DNA of 64,000 nucleotides from JBQLZO01 sp052168315 (lineage in GTDB: Bacteria; Planctomycetota; Phycisphaerae; Phycisphaerales; UBA1924). This document shows positions 7,625 through 16,022 of the stretch, piece by piece. The stretch lies in contig JBQLZO010000068.1 in assembly GCA_052168315.1 (NCBI GenBank), positions 1 through 64,000 of the forward strand. Direction: 5' to 3'. The stretch's first letter is position 1. Every line of letters begins with the position of its first letter. Below the pieces are notes generated by a model. The model did not search any database, had not been told where the DNA came from, and saw only the letters and a list, made by a program, of their open reading frames with translations. The position numbers and the translations under genes are program-made.

Positions 7625-8515
7625 ATGCCTTCACCGGTGACGCAGTTTCCTCGCGCTCTCGTGGAGCGATCGCTCACGACCGGCGTGTCGCCGACGGACG
7701 AGGATCGTGCGCGGGCGTCGAGGGAGTGGGGGGTGGAGATCGGCGAGCGGATCCCGGTGCTGCTGGCGCATCCGGATCCGGGTTGGCACGAGGCGGGTGC
7801 GGAGCCGACGCCGGCGCCGGTGTGCGTGTGGTTTCACGGGCGGACGGTGAGCAAGGAGCTGGATCCGGGGCGGTACCTGCGGTGGGTGCGCGGTGGGATC
7901 GCGGCGTGCGCGGTGGATCTGCCGGGGCACGGCGAGCGGGCGCGGGAGGGGTGGGATTCGTCGGACATGACGCTGAGCGTGGTGGAGCGTGCGGCCGCGG
8001 AGGTGGATGCGGTGGTGCGGGCGCTGGGGGATGCTCGGTTCAACGGGGCGTTCGATGTGTCCCGGGTGGCGGTCGGCGGGATGTCGGCGGGTGGGATGAC
8101 GACGCTGCTGCGGGTGACGCGGTCGCACGGATTCCGATGCGCGGCGGTGGAGTCGACGATGGGGGATTTCGAGGAGCTGGCGCGGCGCGGGCAGTACGAC
8201 GCCGGGCGGGCCCGGGCGCTGAGCCCGATGCACCGGCTGGAGTCGTGGCGGCCGATCCCGCTGTTGGCGCTGCACTCGGAAAAGGATGAGTGGGTGCCGG
8301 TGGGCGCGATCCGGGCGCTGCTGGGGGCGTTGTCGGAGCGGTACTCGGCGGTGGGGGCGGATCCGGGCCTGCTCACGCTGCGGACCTGGGCGGAGACGGG
8401 TGCGCCGTACGAACATGCGGGGTTCGGGCGGGTGTCGAACGAGGCGAAGAACCTGCAATTGGAGTTTCTGGAGCGGTGGCTGCTCGCGGATGGCGCTGGG
8501 GCGGGCGCGGGTTGA
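7625..8515 (+). CDS. Alpha/beta hydrolase, prolyl oligopeptidase-like
   Basis: A soluble serine hydrolase of 296 aa. The nucleophile elbow is GMSAG (about residues 160-164). The acid is probably the Asp in SEKDEWVP, and the His is in YEHAGFGR near the C-terminus; VDLPGHGERAR is the usual loop before the elbow. These give a complete Ser-Asp-His triad. The start at 7625 (MPSPVTQ) is preferred over a longer frame from 7583 because homology begins there. The substrate is unknown; an esterase or a YitV-like hydrolase is plausible. Confidence 0.75.
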   Translation: MPSPVTQFPRALVERSLTTGVSPTDEDRARASREWGVEIGERIPVLLAHPDPGWHEAGAEPTPAPVCVWFHGRTVSKELDPGRYLRWVRGGIAACAVDLPGHGERAREGWDSSDMTLSVVERAAAEVDAVVRALGDARFNGAFDVSRVAVGGMSAGGMTTLLRVTRSHGFRCAAVESTMGDFEELARRGQYDAGRARALSPMHRLESWRPIPLLALHSEKDEWVPVGAIRALLGALSERYSAVGADPGLLTLRTWAETGAPYEHAGFGRVSNEAKNLQLEFLERWLLADGAGAGAG

Positions 8516-8697
8516 ACGGTGCTGGCGGGTGGGGTGCGGGTGCGAGGGGGCGTGCGAGGGTGTGTTGGGGGTGTCGGGAGCTGTCGGAGGCTGTCGGGAG
8601 GTGTCGCGCAGCGCGTTTTGCGTGGTCTCGGCGGTACCGTGCGCGGCGGGGTGTCGGGGGCGTGATCCGGGCGGTGGGGAAGGGGGATGGGCTGGAC

Positions 8698-8703
8698 TAC
8701 GCT
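8698..8703 (+). promoter_or_regulatory. Candidate -10 box of the UvrD-like helicase (leaderless)
   Basis: TACGCT ends 8 nt before the ATG at 8712 and only 2 nt before the alternative ATG at 8706. No Shine-Dalgarno is present. The spacing favours 8712 as the start on a leaderless mRNA. Confidence 0.4.
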
Positions 8704-8711
8704 GCATGATC

Positions 8712-11402
8712 ATGCCATCGGACGGAACGGAACTGGGCGCGTGGGGTGGGCGCGATGAGGATGGCGGTGGCTTTGGCGGTCGCAGCGCGGGGCGGGGTGG
8801 CGATCTGGGCTGGATCGTGGAGGGGCTGACACCGGCCCAGCGGTCGGGGGTGGAGAAGACCGAGGGTCCGGTGCTGATTCTGGCGGCGGCGGGATCCGGG
8901 AAGACGCGGGTGATCACGCGCCGGATCGCGTTCCTGCTGGGGCTGGGGGTTCCGGCATGGCAGATCCTTGCGATTACCTTTACGAACAAGGCGGCCGCGG
9001 AGATGCGGGAGCGGATCCATGCGCTGCTGTCGTCGGATGCGGGGCGTGCGATCGGCGGTGAGCGGGCGCTGCGGGGGCTGACGGCGAGCACCTTCCATGC
9101 CCTGTGCGCGCGGCTGCTGCGGAAGTACTCGGCGCTGATGGCGGGCGCGCCGGGGTGGGGGATCACGGGCGATTTCACAATCTACGACACGGCGGACCAG
9201 AAGGCGCTGATGAAGTCGGTGCTGAAGGGGCTTGGGCTGGAGTCGTCGTCGTGGCCTCCGGCGAGCGTGCTGGCGGCGATCTCGAACGCGAAGAACGAGC
9301 TGAAGGATGCATCCGCGTTCGCGGCCGACTCGGTTGATTTCTACGAGAAGACGATCGCGAAGGCGTACCAGTCGTACGAGAAGGCGCTGCGGGCGGCGAA
9401 CGCGGTTGACTTCGATGATCTGCTGCTGCTGACGGTGCGGATGCTGCGCGAGAACGAGGAGGTGCGTGCGGAGGTGCAGCGCCGGTGGCGTTACCTGATG
9501 ATCGATGAGTACCAGGACACGAACCGGGCGCAGTTCGTGCTCTCGACGCTGCTGTGCGGGAGCGAGCGGGGGCGGTCGCCGAATGTGTGCGTGGTGGGCG
9601 ATCCGGACCAGGCGATCTACGGGTGGCGGGGCGCGGACATCTCGAACATCCTTGATTTCGAGTCGACCTATCCGGGCGCGGCGGTGATCCCCTTGGGGCA
9701 GAACTTCCGATCGACCGCGCCGATCCTGGCGGTGGCCGACCGGCTGATCCGGAACAATGTCAAGCGGAAGCACAAGGACCTGTTCACGGCCGACGAGGGG
9801 GGCGAGAAGGTCGAGGTGGTGCTGTGCCGCGATGAGCACCACGAGGCGTCGCTGGTGGCCGACTGGCTGCGGGTGATGAAGGGGCTGGGCGAGGACGAGA
9901 CGGGGGTGGGGCGTGAGCTGCAGTGGAAGGACATGGCGGTGTTCTACCGGAACAACGCGCTGTCCCGCGTGATGGAGGATGCGCTGCGTGCATCCGGCGT
10001 GCCGTATGTGATCGCGCGGGGGACAGCGTTCTTCCAGCGGGAGGAGGTCAAGGACCTGCTGGCGTACCTGCGGGTGGTGGCGAATCCGGCGGATGATGTG
10101 TCGCTGGGTCGGATCATCAACAAGCCGGCTCGGAAGATCGGCAAGCAGGCGCTGGTGGCGCTGGAGTCTTGGGCGCGGGCGGAGGGTGTGCCGCTGATGG
10201 AGGCGCTGCGGTGCGTGGACTCGGTGCAGGGCGTGTCGTCGGTGGCGCGGAACGGGGTGCGCTCTTTCGTGGACATGGTCGATGGGTGGACTGGGTCGGG
10301 GAGCTTCATGGGCGCGGAGGTGCCGGCATCGCTGGAATCGCTGGTGGACCGGGTGCTGAAGGAATCGGGGCTTGAGAAGCACTACAAGGATCTGGCTCGG
10401 AAGTCGGGCGCGGAGGCCGATGAGGACCGGATGGACAACATGGAGGAGGTGATCTCCTCGGCCCGCGAATTCGAGCTTGAGTACGACATCACGGGGGATC
10501 CGGCGCTGACGGAGGCGCCCGAGTCGAGCGAGGAAGAGTTCATCGAGGGGCAGACGCCGCCGCTGCTGGCGATGCTGCGTGCGTACCTGGAGTCGGTGGC
10601 GCTGGTGGCCGATGCGGACAAGGTGGATCCGGCGAGCGGGGCGGTGACGCTGATGACGCTGCACGCTGCGAAGGGGCTGGAGTTTCCGGCGGTGGCGATG
10701 ATCGGTCTGGAGGAGGGCCTGCTGCCGCACGCGCGCTCGGTGGAGTCCGAGGATGCGCTGGAGGAGGAGCGTCGGCTGGCGTTCGTGGGGATCACTCGGG
10801 CGATGCGCCGGCTGATGATCAGCTCGGCGCGGTATCGCACGCATCGCGGGCTGCGCGAGCGGACGATCCCGAGCCGGTTCCTCGATGAGCTTCCGGAGGA
10901 GCACATCGAGCGGAGCGATCAGGCCGATGGGCTTGGTGACTTTGATGATGGGTACGAGGGCGGCGGCGGATCGTGGTCGGCCGGATGGTCGCGCGGCGGG
11001 AGCGCGGGCGGCGCGCGGAGCGGGGGGAGTCGGGTGAGCGGGGGGGGTGGTGCGGTCGAGCCGGGGGAGCTGCGGTATGTGCCGTTCGATGAGGGCGGGG
11101 GCGATGATGCGGGCGGCGGGTATGAGATGGGCGATGCGGGGATGGATGCTGGTGCGGGGCGGGGTGCGGGTGGGCGCGCGGGGCAGGTCGGGCGTGGTCG
11201 GGGTCGGGCGGGCGGCTCGGCGGGGCGGTCGCTGAGCGATCGGTTCCCCGTCGGGTCGCGGGTGCGTCATCCGCAGTTCGGGATCGGGGTGGTCGAGTCG
11301 ATCTCGGGCGGGTTCAACGCTCGGGCGACGATCCGGTTCCGCGATGTGGGCACGAAGACGCTGGTGCTCGAGTACGCGCGGATCGAGCCGGTGAACGGGT
11401 GA
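8712..11402 (+). CDS. UvrD/PcrA-type superfamily 1 DNA helicase
   Basis: An ATP-driven 3'-5' DNA helicase of the Rep/UvrD/PcrA group, acting in repair and replication-fork restart. Visible motifs: the Q-motif LTPAQRSGVE, Walker A AAAGSGKTR (about residue 58), AITFTNKAA (motif Ia), DEYQDTN (motif II), GDPDQAIYGWRGA (motif III), LGQNFRST (motif IV), TLHAAKGLEFPAV (motif V) and GITRAMRRL (motif VI). After about residue 740 comes a Gly/Ser-rich linker, then a PcrA-type Tudor-like domain starting at VGSRVRHPQFGIGVV, which in PcrA contacts RNA polymerase. An alternative ATG lies at 8706. The stop overlaps the NUDIX start, so the two are translationally coupled. Confidence 0.93.
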   Translation: MPSDGTELGAWGGRDEDGGGFGGRSAGRGGDLGWIVEGLTPAQRSGVEKTEGPVLILAAAGSGKTRVITRRIAFLLGLGVPAWQILAITFTNKAAAEMRERIHALLSSDAGRAIGGERALRGLTASTFHALCARLLRKYSALMAGAPGWGITGDFTIYDTADQKALMKSVLKGLGLESSSWPPASVLAAISNAKNELKDASAFAADSVDFYEKTIAKAYQSYEKALRAANAVDFDDLLLLTVRMLRENEEVRAEVQRRWRYLMIDEYQDTNRAQFVLSTLLCGSERGRSPNVCVVGDPDQAIYGWRGADISNILDFESTYPGAAVIPLGQNFRSTAPILAVADRLIRNNVKRKHKDLFTADEGGEKVEVVLCRDEHHEASLVADWLRVMKGLGEDETGVGRELQWKDMAVFYRNNALSRVMEDALRASGVPYVIARGTAFFQREEVKDLLAYLRVVANPADDVSLGRIINKPARKIGKQALVALESWARAEGVPLMEALRCVDSVQGVSSVARNGVRSFVDMVDGWTGSGSFMGAEVPASLESLVDRVLKESGLEKHYKDLARKSGAEADEDRMDNMEEVISSAREFELEYDITGDPALTEAPESSEEEFIEGQTPPLLAMLRAYLESVALVADADKVDPASGAVTLMTLHAAKGLEFPAVAMIGLEEGLLPHARSVESEDALEEERRLAFVGITRAMRRLMISSARYRTHRGLRERTIPSRFLDELPEEHIERSDQADGLGDFDDGYEGGGGSWSAGWSRGGSAGGARSGGSRVSGGGGAVEPGELRYVPFDEGGGDDAGGGYEMGDAGMDAGAGRGAGGRAGQVGRGRGRAGGSAGRSLSDRFPVGSRVRHPQFGIGVVESISGGFNARATIRFRDVGTKTLVLEYARIEPVNG

Positions 11403-12001
11403 TGGAGCGGTCGATGGGCGCAGGCGAGCGGGGTCGCGCGGGCGGTGAGGGCGGGCACGGGCCGCGGCTGCGCTCGGATGTGTTCGATGTGTATGTATTC
11501 CGGCGTCCGGCGGGCGGCGCGGCGATCGAATTGCTTCAGCTGCTGCGGGCCGATGCGCCGATGGCGTCGACCTGGCAGCCGGTGATGGGGCACATCGAGG
11601 CGGGCGAGCGTGCGGCGCGGGCGGCGCTGCGCGAGCTGGAGGAGGAGGTCGGGCTGCGGTGGGATTCGGCGGATCTGCTGGGGATGTGGGCGTTGGAGCA
11701 GGTGTGGCCGTACTACCTGCCGGAACTTGACTGCATCGTGCTGTCGCCGCGGTTCGTGGTGGAGGTGTCGAGCGATTGGCGCGCTGTGCTGAACGAGGAG
11801 CACACCGCGCTGCGGTGGATCGGGGCGCCGTGGCATGCCAGGGAGGGGGCGGGCGGGGCGGGTGTGCGCGCGGTTGAGATGTTCGTGTGGCCGGGGCAGC
11901 GGCACGCGATCGGGGAGATTTTGGAGATGCTGGGGTCGGGTGGGGCGGGGGGGGCGGGCGAGCATCTGCGGCTGGATCATCGGGCGCTGATGGGCGGGTG
12001 A
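11402..12001 (+). CDS. NUDIX hydrolase
   Basis: Hydrolyses a nucleoside diphosphate linked to another moiety, with Mg2+ or Mn2+. The full NUDIX box GX5EX7REUXEEXGU is present at residues 63-85 (GHIEAGE ... RELEEEVGL). Length is 199 aa. Its ATG at 11402 overlaps the helicase stop (TGATG), so it is expressed with the repair helicase. Spacing and context would fit a dihydroneopterin-triphosphate or oxidised-nucleotide pyrophosphatase, but substrate residues outside the box do not decide this. Confidence 0.85.
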   Translation: MERSMGAGERGRAGGEGGHGPRLRSDVFDVYVFRRPAGGAAIELLQLLRADAPMASTWQPVMGHIEAGERAARAALRELEEEVGLRWDSADLLGMWALEQVWPYYLPELDCIVLSPRFVVEVSSDWRAVLNEEHTALRWIGAPWHAREGAGGAGVRAVEMFVWPGQRHAIGEILEMLGSGGAGGAGEHLRLDHRALMGG

Positions 12002-12037
12002 ACGGTGTTGGTCCGGGCGGGGGGGCGTGGCCGCGAA

Positions 12038-12892
12038 TCAGGATGGCTTGGCGAGGTGGGCGAGCATGAACGCGGCGACGAGGACCGCGACGATGCACGG
12101 CCCGGCGGGGAGGTTGCCGGCGGTGAATGCCAGGGCGAGCCCGACGGCGACGCCGAGGGTCGCGGTGATGAGGCTCAGCGCGATGACGGCCGCGAGCCGC
12201 TGCGAGAGGCGGAGCGCGATGGCGCCGGGGAGCACGAGCAGGGCGGTGGCGAGGACCGCGCCGGCGAGTTTCATGGCCGCAACGACGGCGATGGCCAGCA
12301 GGACCATGGTGGTGAGCCGGACGCGGGGCGTGTTGATGCCGAAGGCCTGGGCGCCGGGCTCATCGAAGGCCCAGAAGGCGATGGATCGGCGCATGGCGAT
12401 GAGGGTTGCGGCGATGGCGATGGCGGCGATGCAGGCGAGCAGGGCATCGGCGCGGGTGACATCGAGGATGGAGCCGAAGAGCCACGCCTCGACGCCGACG
12501 GGCGGCGGGCCGCCGGGGTTGAGGCGGGTGCCGTGGGTCGCGAGTGTGAGGAGGATGGATCCGAGGGCCATGAAGGCGACGAGGAATATGCCGATGAGCG
12601 TGTCCTCGGAGGCGGCGGATCGGTTGGCGAACGAGGCGATGAGCACGCCGCAGAGGATGCAGACGGCGGCGACGATAATGAGCGTGCCCGCGGCGTGCGG
12701 GAGGGTGGGCGCGGTGAGCCCGAGGATGGCGGCGATGCCCGCGCCGCCGAAGGCCGCGTGTGAGATGCCCTGCCCGACGAAGGCCATCTTGCGGAGCACG
12801 ACGAGCGGGCTGAGCAGGCCGGCGAAGATCGCGATGGCGAGCCCGGCGATGAGGGATGGCCAGAACAGCGCGACGGCGTCGGGGAGGGTCAT
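12038..12892 (-). CDS. Metal ABC transporter permease (ZnuB/MntB type)
   Basis: Membrane subunit of a family-9 metal (Zn/Mn/Fe) ABC importer. The 284-aa protein has about eight hydrophobic segments. It begins MTLPDAVALFWPSLIAGLA and contains the family hallmarks LLSPLVVLRKMAFVGQGISHAAFGG (here stated in parts: LSPLVVLRKMAF and GQGISHAAF) and a conserved MKLAGAVLATALLVLPGA stretch. Its ATG overlaps the stop of the ATPase gene by 4 nt. No substrate-binding protein gene is adjacent, so metal specificity is not shown; zinc or manganese is most likely. Confidence 0.88.
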   Translation of the reverse strand: MTLPDAVALFWPSLIAGLAIAIFAGLLSPLVVLRKMAFVGQGISHAAFGGAGIAAILGLTAPTLPHAAGTLIIVAAVCILCGVLIASFANRSAASEDTLIGIFLVAFMALGSILLTLATHGTRLNPGGPPPVGVEAWLFGSILDVTRADALLACIAAIAIAATLIAMRRSIAFWAFDEPGAQAFGINTPRVRLTTMVLLAIAVVAAMKLAGAVLATALLVLPGAIALRLSQRLAAVIALSLITATLGVAVGLALAFTAGNLPAGPCIVAVLVAAFMLAHLAKPS

Positions 12893-13848
12893 GGCGTGTG
12901 CCCTCCGTGTGGTGTGTCGGGCGTGGGCGCTTTGTGTCCATCGTCCCCGGCGTGGGCGCATGGTCCGGCGTGGTCGTGTTCGTGGTGGTGGTGGTGGTGG
13001 TGGTGGTGGTGGTGGTCGTCGTGGGTGGCGGCGCCGGTGATGCGTTCGGCGGAGACTCGGACGGGGCCGAAGACATGGGAGAGATCGTGCTGGAAGACCT
13101 CCGCGAGCACCGCGGGGGTGATGCCCGCGGGCTGGTCGTGGAAGTGCAGCGATTGCCGGAGGCAGGCGACGCGATCGGCGGCGGCCTTGCCGTGTGCGCC
13201 GGCGATGGAGCGGAGGTCGTGTGAGACGAGGACGATGGTGATGTCGCCGGCGTCGTGGACGCGCGCGATGACTTGGCCGAACTGTTCCTGCCCGGCCGCA
13301 TCGATGCCGGCGAGGGGCTCGTCGAGGGCGAGCAGGCGTGCTCCGGAGGCGATGGCGCGGGCGAGCATGACGCGCTGGCGCTGCCCGCCGGAGAGCTGGG
13401 CGATCGGGCGGTCGGCGAGGTCGCTCACGCCGACGAGTTCCATGGCGTCGTCGGCGGCCTGTTTCGCGCTGCGAGGCAGCGGTCGGTGCCATGGCGTGCC
13501 GCGGGCGGCGCCCATCCGGACGACCTGGCGGGATGAGAGCGGGAAGCGGGCGCCCGAGGCGACCCGCTGCGGGACATAGCCGATCAGCCCCTCGCGGCGT
13601 GCCTGGGCGGGCGAGCGGCCGAAGACTTCGACGGTGCCTTCGTACCCCGAGAGCACGCCGATGAGGATGCGGATGAGCGTGGACTTGCCGCCGCCGTTGG
13701 GCCCGATGACGGCCAGGAGTTCGCCCTGTTCGATCGAGAGGGTGACGCGGGAGAGCGCCCGCACGCCGGAGGGGTAGGTGTACGAGACGCCCCGGAACGC
13801 CGCGGCGGCGGGTCGGGCGGCGGCATGTGGCGGGTCCGGGGCGTTCAT
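12889..13848 (-). CDS. Metal ABC transporter ATPase with poly-His tail (ZnuC/MntA type)
   Basis: ATP-hydrolysing subunit that powers the permease encoded next to it. Walker A GPNGGGKST is at 49-57, the signature LSGGQRQR at about 150, Walker B LLALDEP at about 173 and the switch His in LVSHD at about 205. Beyond the ABC fold the protein carries a C-terminal extension with an 11-residue His run and further His residues (about 272-319), which probably binds the transported metal. The His run is encoded by a CAC/CCA-type trinucleotide repeat (about 12982-13015). Length is 319 aa against about 250 for typical family members. The 4-nt overlap with the permease shows an operon. Confidence 0.9.
   Translation of the reverse strand: MNAPDPPHAAARPAAAAFRGVSYTYPSGVRALSRVTLSIEQGELLAVIGPNGGGKSTLIRILIGVLSGYEGTVEVFGRSPAQARREGLIGYVPQRVASGARFPLSSRQVVRMGAARGTPWHRPLPRSAKQAADDAMELVGVSDLADRPIAQLSGGQRQRVMLARAIASGARLLALDEPLAGIDAAGQEQFGQVIARVHDAGDITIVLVSHDLRSIAGAHGKAAADRVACLRQSLHFHDQPAGITPAVLAEVFQHDLSHVFGPVRVSAERITGAATHDDHHHHHHHHHHHEHDHAGPCAHAGDDGHKAPTPDTPHGGHTP
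12982..13015. repeat. Trinucleotide repeat (GTG)n coding for the His tract
   Basis: About eleven GTG/GGT-phase triplets in a row on the plus strand, read as CAC on the minus strand inside the ATPase gene. Length change would alter the number of His residues without shifting the frame. Confidence 0.75.
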
Positions 13849-14013
13849 CGGGGCGTGGGATCAGGGTAATCAGGCGGGGGCGGGCGGGGACGGGAGGGGG
13901 ACGGGCGGGCGCGGGATGGGAGGGGAAGGACCCGGGTGGCATGGTAGGGATCGCGGGCGTGCGCTTAGCGCAAACTTCATGTTCGGCGGGGCCTCGTGGG
14001 CACTGGCGGGAGG

Positions 14014-14021
14014 TAGTGTCT
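14014..14021 (+). promoter_or_regulatory. Candidate -10 box of pstS
   Basis: TAGTGTCT lies 52 nt before the pstS ATG and matches the octamer at 5077. No good -35 or Pho-box pattern was confirmed. Confidence 0.25.
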
Positions 14022-14072
14022 TCGGTTGACAGTGTCTGAACTCGGATGACACATTCAATCGGAGAACCGTTC

Positions 14073-15086
14073 ATGCTTTTCAACGGTGGCGTGCTGGTCC
14101 GGTCGCTGGCGGTGGTGCTGGCTCTCGGGATGTCTCTTGCGCTCACGATGCCCGCGTCGGGTCAGGGCGGTCCGCTGCGCGGGCGGGTGACGATCGACGG
14201 GTCGTCGACGGTGTACCCGCTGACGGACGCGGTGGCGGAGGAGTTTTTCAAGACCGCGCCGCGGGTGCAGGTGCCCGTGGGCGTGTCGGGCACGGGCGGC
14301 GGGATGAAGCGATTCGTGCGGGGCGAGACGGACATCTCGAACGCGTCGCGTCCGATCAACGCCGAGGAGGTGGCGGCGGCGCGGGAGTACGGGATCGAGT
14401 TCATCGAGCTTCCGGTGGCGTTTGATGGGCTGACGATCGTGGTGAACCCGGAGAACACCTGGGCGACGACGCTGACGGTGGATGAGGTTCGCAAGATCTA
14501 CCGGGCCGACATCGCCGCCAGGACCTGGGCCGATGTGCGCGAGGGCTGGCCGGACGAGCCGATCCAGGTGTTCTCGCCGGGCACGGACTCGGGGACCTTC
14601 GACTACTTCAAGGAGGTGGTGGCGGGCAAGGATGGCGCGATCCGCGCGGACATGTCGGTTTCCGAGGATGACAATGTGCTGGTGCGGGGCGTGTCGGGGA
14701 ACAAGAACGCGATCGGGTTCTTCGGGATCGCGTACTACATGCAGAACCGCGACCGCCTTCGTTCGGTGGGGATCGACGGCGGCTCGGGCCCGGTGAAGCC
14801 GACGAGCGAGACGGTGGAGTCCGGTCAGTACAGCCCGTTCTCGCGTCCGCTGTTCATCTATGTGAACGCGGCGTCGCTGGAGCGGAACGAGGTGCGCGGG
14901 TTCGTCGAGTTCTACCTGAAGAACGCGGGCACGCTGGCGGAGGAGGTCGGGTATGTGCGGCTGCCGCAGCAGGCCTACGAGCGCGCGATGACGAATCTGC
15001 GGAATCGTCGGCTGGGGACTCAGTATCTGGATGAGAACATGCAGAAGGTCCATGGCCCGCTGATGAGCGTGTACAAGGCCGAGTGA
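14073..15086 (+). CDS. pstS: Phosphate-binding protein PstS
   Basis: Periplasmic phosphate-binding component of the high-affinity Pst uptake system. The first 32 residues form a signal peptide (SLAVVLALGMSLALTMPASG). The mature part begins with GRVTIDGSSTVYPLTDAV, and the phosphate-contacting loops SGTGGGMKRF and DSGTFDYFKE are the PstS signatures. The ATG at 14073 has GGAG 8 nt upstream; an ATG at 14046 is in frame but has no such site. The pstCAB permease and ATPase genes do not follow. The gene ends at a strong terminator (15161-15190) facing infC. Confidence 0.93.
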   Translation: MLFNGGVLVRSLAVVLALGMSLALTMPASGQGGPLRGRVTIDGSSTVYPLTDAVAEEFFKTAPRVQVPVGVSGTGGGMKRFVRGETDISNASRPINAEEVAAAREYGIEFIELPVAFDGLTIVVNPENTWATTLTVDEVRKIYRADIAARTWADVREGWPDEPIQVFSPGTDSGTFDYFKEVVAGKDGAIRADMSVSEDDNVLVRGVSGNKNAIGFFGIAYYMQNRDRLRSVGIDGGSGPVKPTSETVESGQYSPFSRPLFIYVNAASLERNEVRGFVEFYLKNAGTLAEEVGYVRLPQQAYERAMTNLRNRRLGTQYLDENMQKVHGPLMSVYKAE

Positions 15087-15160
15087 TCGGGCCGAGTGAT
15101 CGGGGGGCGCGGTTCCGGCTCTTGCGGGTCGGCGCGTGAGCGGGATTGATTGAAAGTGCG

Positions 15161-15197
15161 ACAGGACCGGCCCACCTAGGCCGGTCCTGTTCGTTTT
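15161..15197 (+). terminator. Intrinsic terminator of pstS
   Basis: A perfect 12-bp stem (left arm ACAGGACCGGCC, 15161-15172; right arm 15179-15190) with a 6-nt loop, followed by TCGTTTT. It lies 74 nt after the pstS stop and between convergent pstS and infC, so it may also stop minus-strand reads, although its T tract faces the plus direction. Confidence 0.85.
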
Positions 15198-15272
15198 GCG
15201 TTCCGGTGTGTGGCGCGGAGCTCCGGGCGTGGGACCAGGAGCGCCGGCCGGATTCTCATGCCGATCGATGTG

Positions 15273-16007
15273 TCAGCTTCGCTTCGCCTCATCCGGCGTT
15301 TCGGACTCGGCGGTGGCGTCGTCGTGCTGGTCGTCATCGTCATCATCATCGTCTTCATCGTCGTCGATGATGTCTTCGATCTCGGGCTCTTCCTCGATCT
15401 TCTCGCCGGCGGCGATGCGGGCGGCCCGCTCGGCCTCGAGCTTCCGCTTGACGGCCTCGACCTTCGGGCGGTCCGGGGCGAGGATCATGGTCATCTGGCG
15501 GCCCATAGTGCGGGCGGGGGTCTCGAGCTTGGCGATGTCGGCCAGGGCCTTGACGATCTCGTCGAGCCGCTTGCGGCCGATGTCCTGGAAGGCCATCTCG
15601 CGTCCGCGGAATCGCTGGATGAACTGGACCTTGTGCCCGTCCATGAGGAACCTGCGGGCCTGCTTGACGCGGATCTCGACATCGTGCTCGCCGATCTTGG
15701 CGGAGCGTCCGAGTCGGACCTCCTTCATCTCGGCGGCGTGGCTGCGCTGGGCCTTGGCCTTCTTGGACAGCTCGTAGCGGTACTTCCCGTAGTCCATGAT
15801 CTTGCACAGCGGGGGGCGGACATTGGGCTGGATCTCGACGAGATCGAGCCCGGCCTCCTCGGCCATGCGGAGCGCATCGCGCGTGTCGATGACGCCGATC
15901 TGCTTGTTGTCCTGGTCGACGACGCGGATGGGGCTGAGCCGGATCTCGTGGTTCACGCGGGTCTTTCTGACCGGCGGTCCGGAATCTCTCATGAAGCGGC
16001 GAGCGAT
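15273..16007 (-). CDS. infC: Translation initiation factor IF-3 with AUC start
   Basis: Binds the 30S subunit, prevents 50S joining and proofreads the start codon. The N-domain begins at TRVNHEIR and includes KIMDYGKYRYE; the C-domain has QFIQRFRGREMAFQ. The first ATG (15992) has no ribosome-binding site. Five codons upstream lies ATC at 16007-16005, preceded 8 nt earlier by a strong AAAAGGAG. IF-3 is known to autoregulate through non-AUG starts (AUU in E. coli), so I use AUC. The product has 244 aa; the C-terminus is a Glu/Asp-rich tail of about 40 residues, including an eight-Asp run. rpmI and rplT are not next to it. It converges on pstS. Confidence 0.9.
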   Translation of the reverse strand: MARRFMRDSGPPVRKTRVNHEIRLSPIRVVDQDNKQIGVIDTRDALRMAEEAGLDLVEIQPNVRPPLCKIMDYGKYRYELSKKAKAQRSHAAEMKEVRLGRSAKIGEHDVEIRVKQARRFLMDGHKVQFIQRFRGREMAFQDIGRKRLDEIVKALADIAKLETPARTMGRQMTMILAPDRPKVEAVKRKLEAERAARIAAGEKIEEEPEIEDIIDDDEDDDDDDDDQHDDATAESETPDEAKRS

Positions 16008-16013
16008 GGCTTG

Positions 16014-16022
16014 GTCTCCTTT
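16014..16022 (-). promoter_or_regulatory. Strong Shine-Dalgarno of infC that sets the AUC start
   Basis: On the minus strand AAAAGGAGA lies 8 nt before the ATC at 16007 and about 23 nt before the first ATG. The spacing is right only for the ATC. Confidence 0.8.

Noticed and set aside
8697..12098. Very long minus-strand open frame over the helicase and NUDIX genes
   Set aside because: It mirrors the third-position GC of the plus-strand genes; the translation is Arg/His/Pro-rich with no motif.
14026..14054. TTGACA and a following TGACA repeat upstream of pstS as a promoter or Pho box
   Set aside because: The second repeat is 20 nt after the first, not 22, and a -10 at the right distance would place the transcription start on top of the ribosome-binding site.
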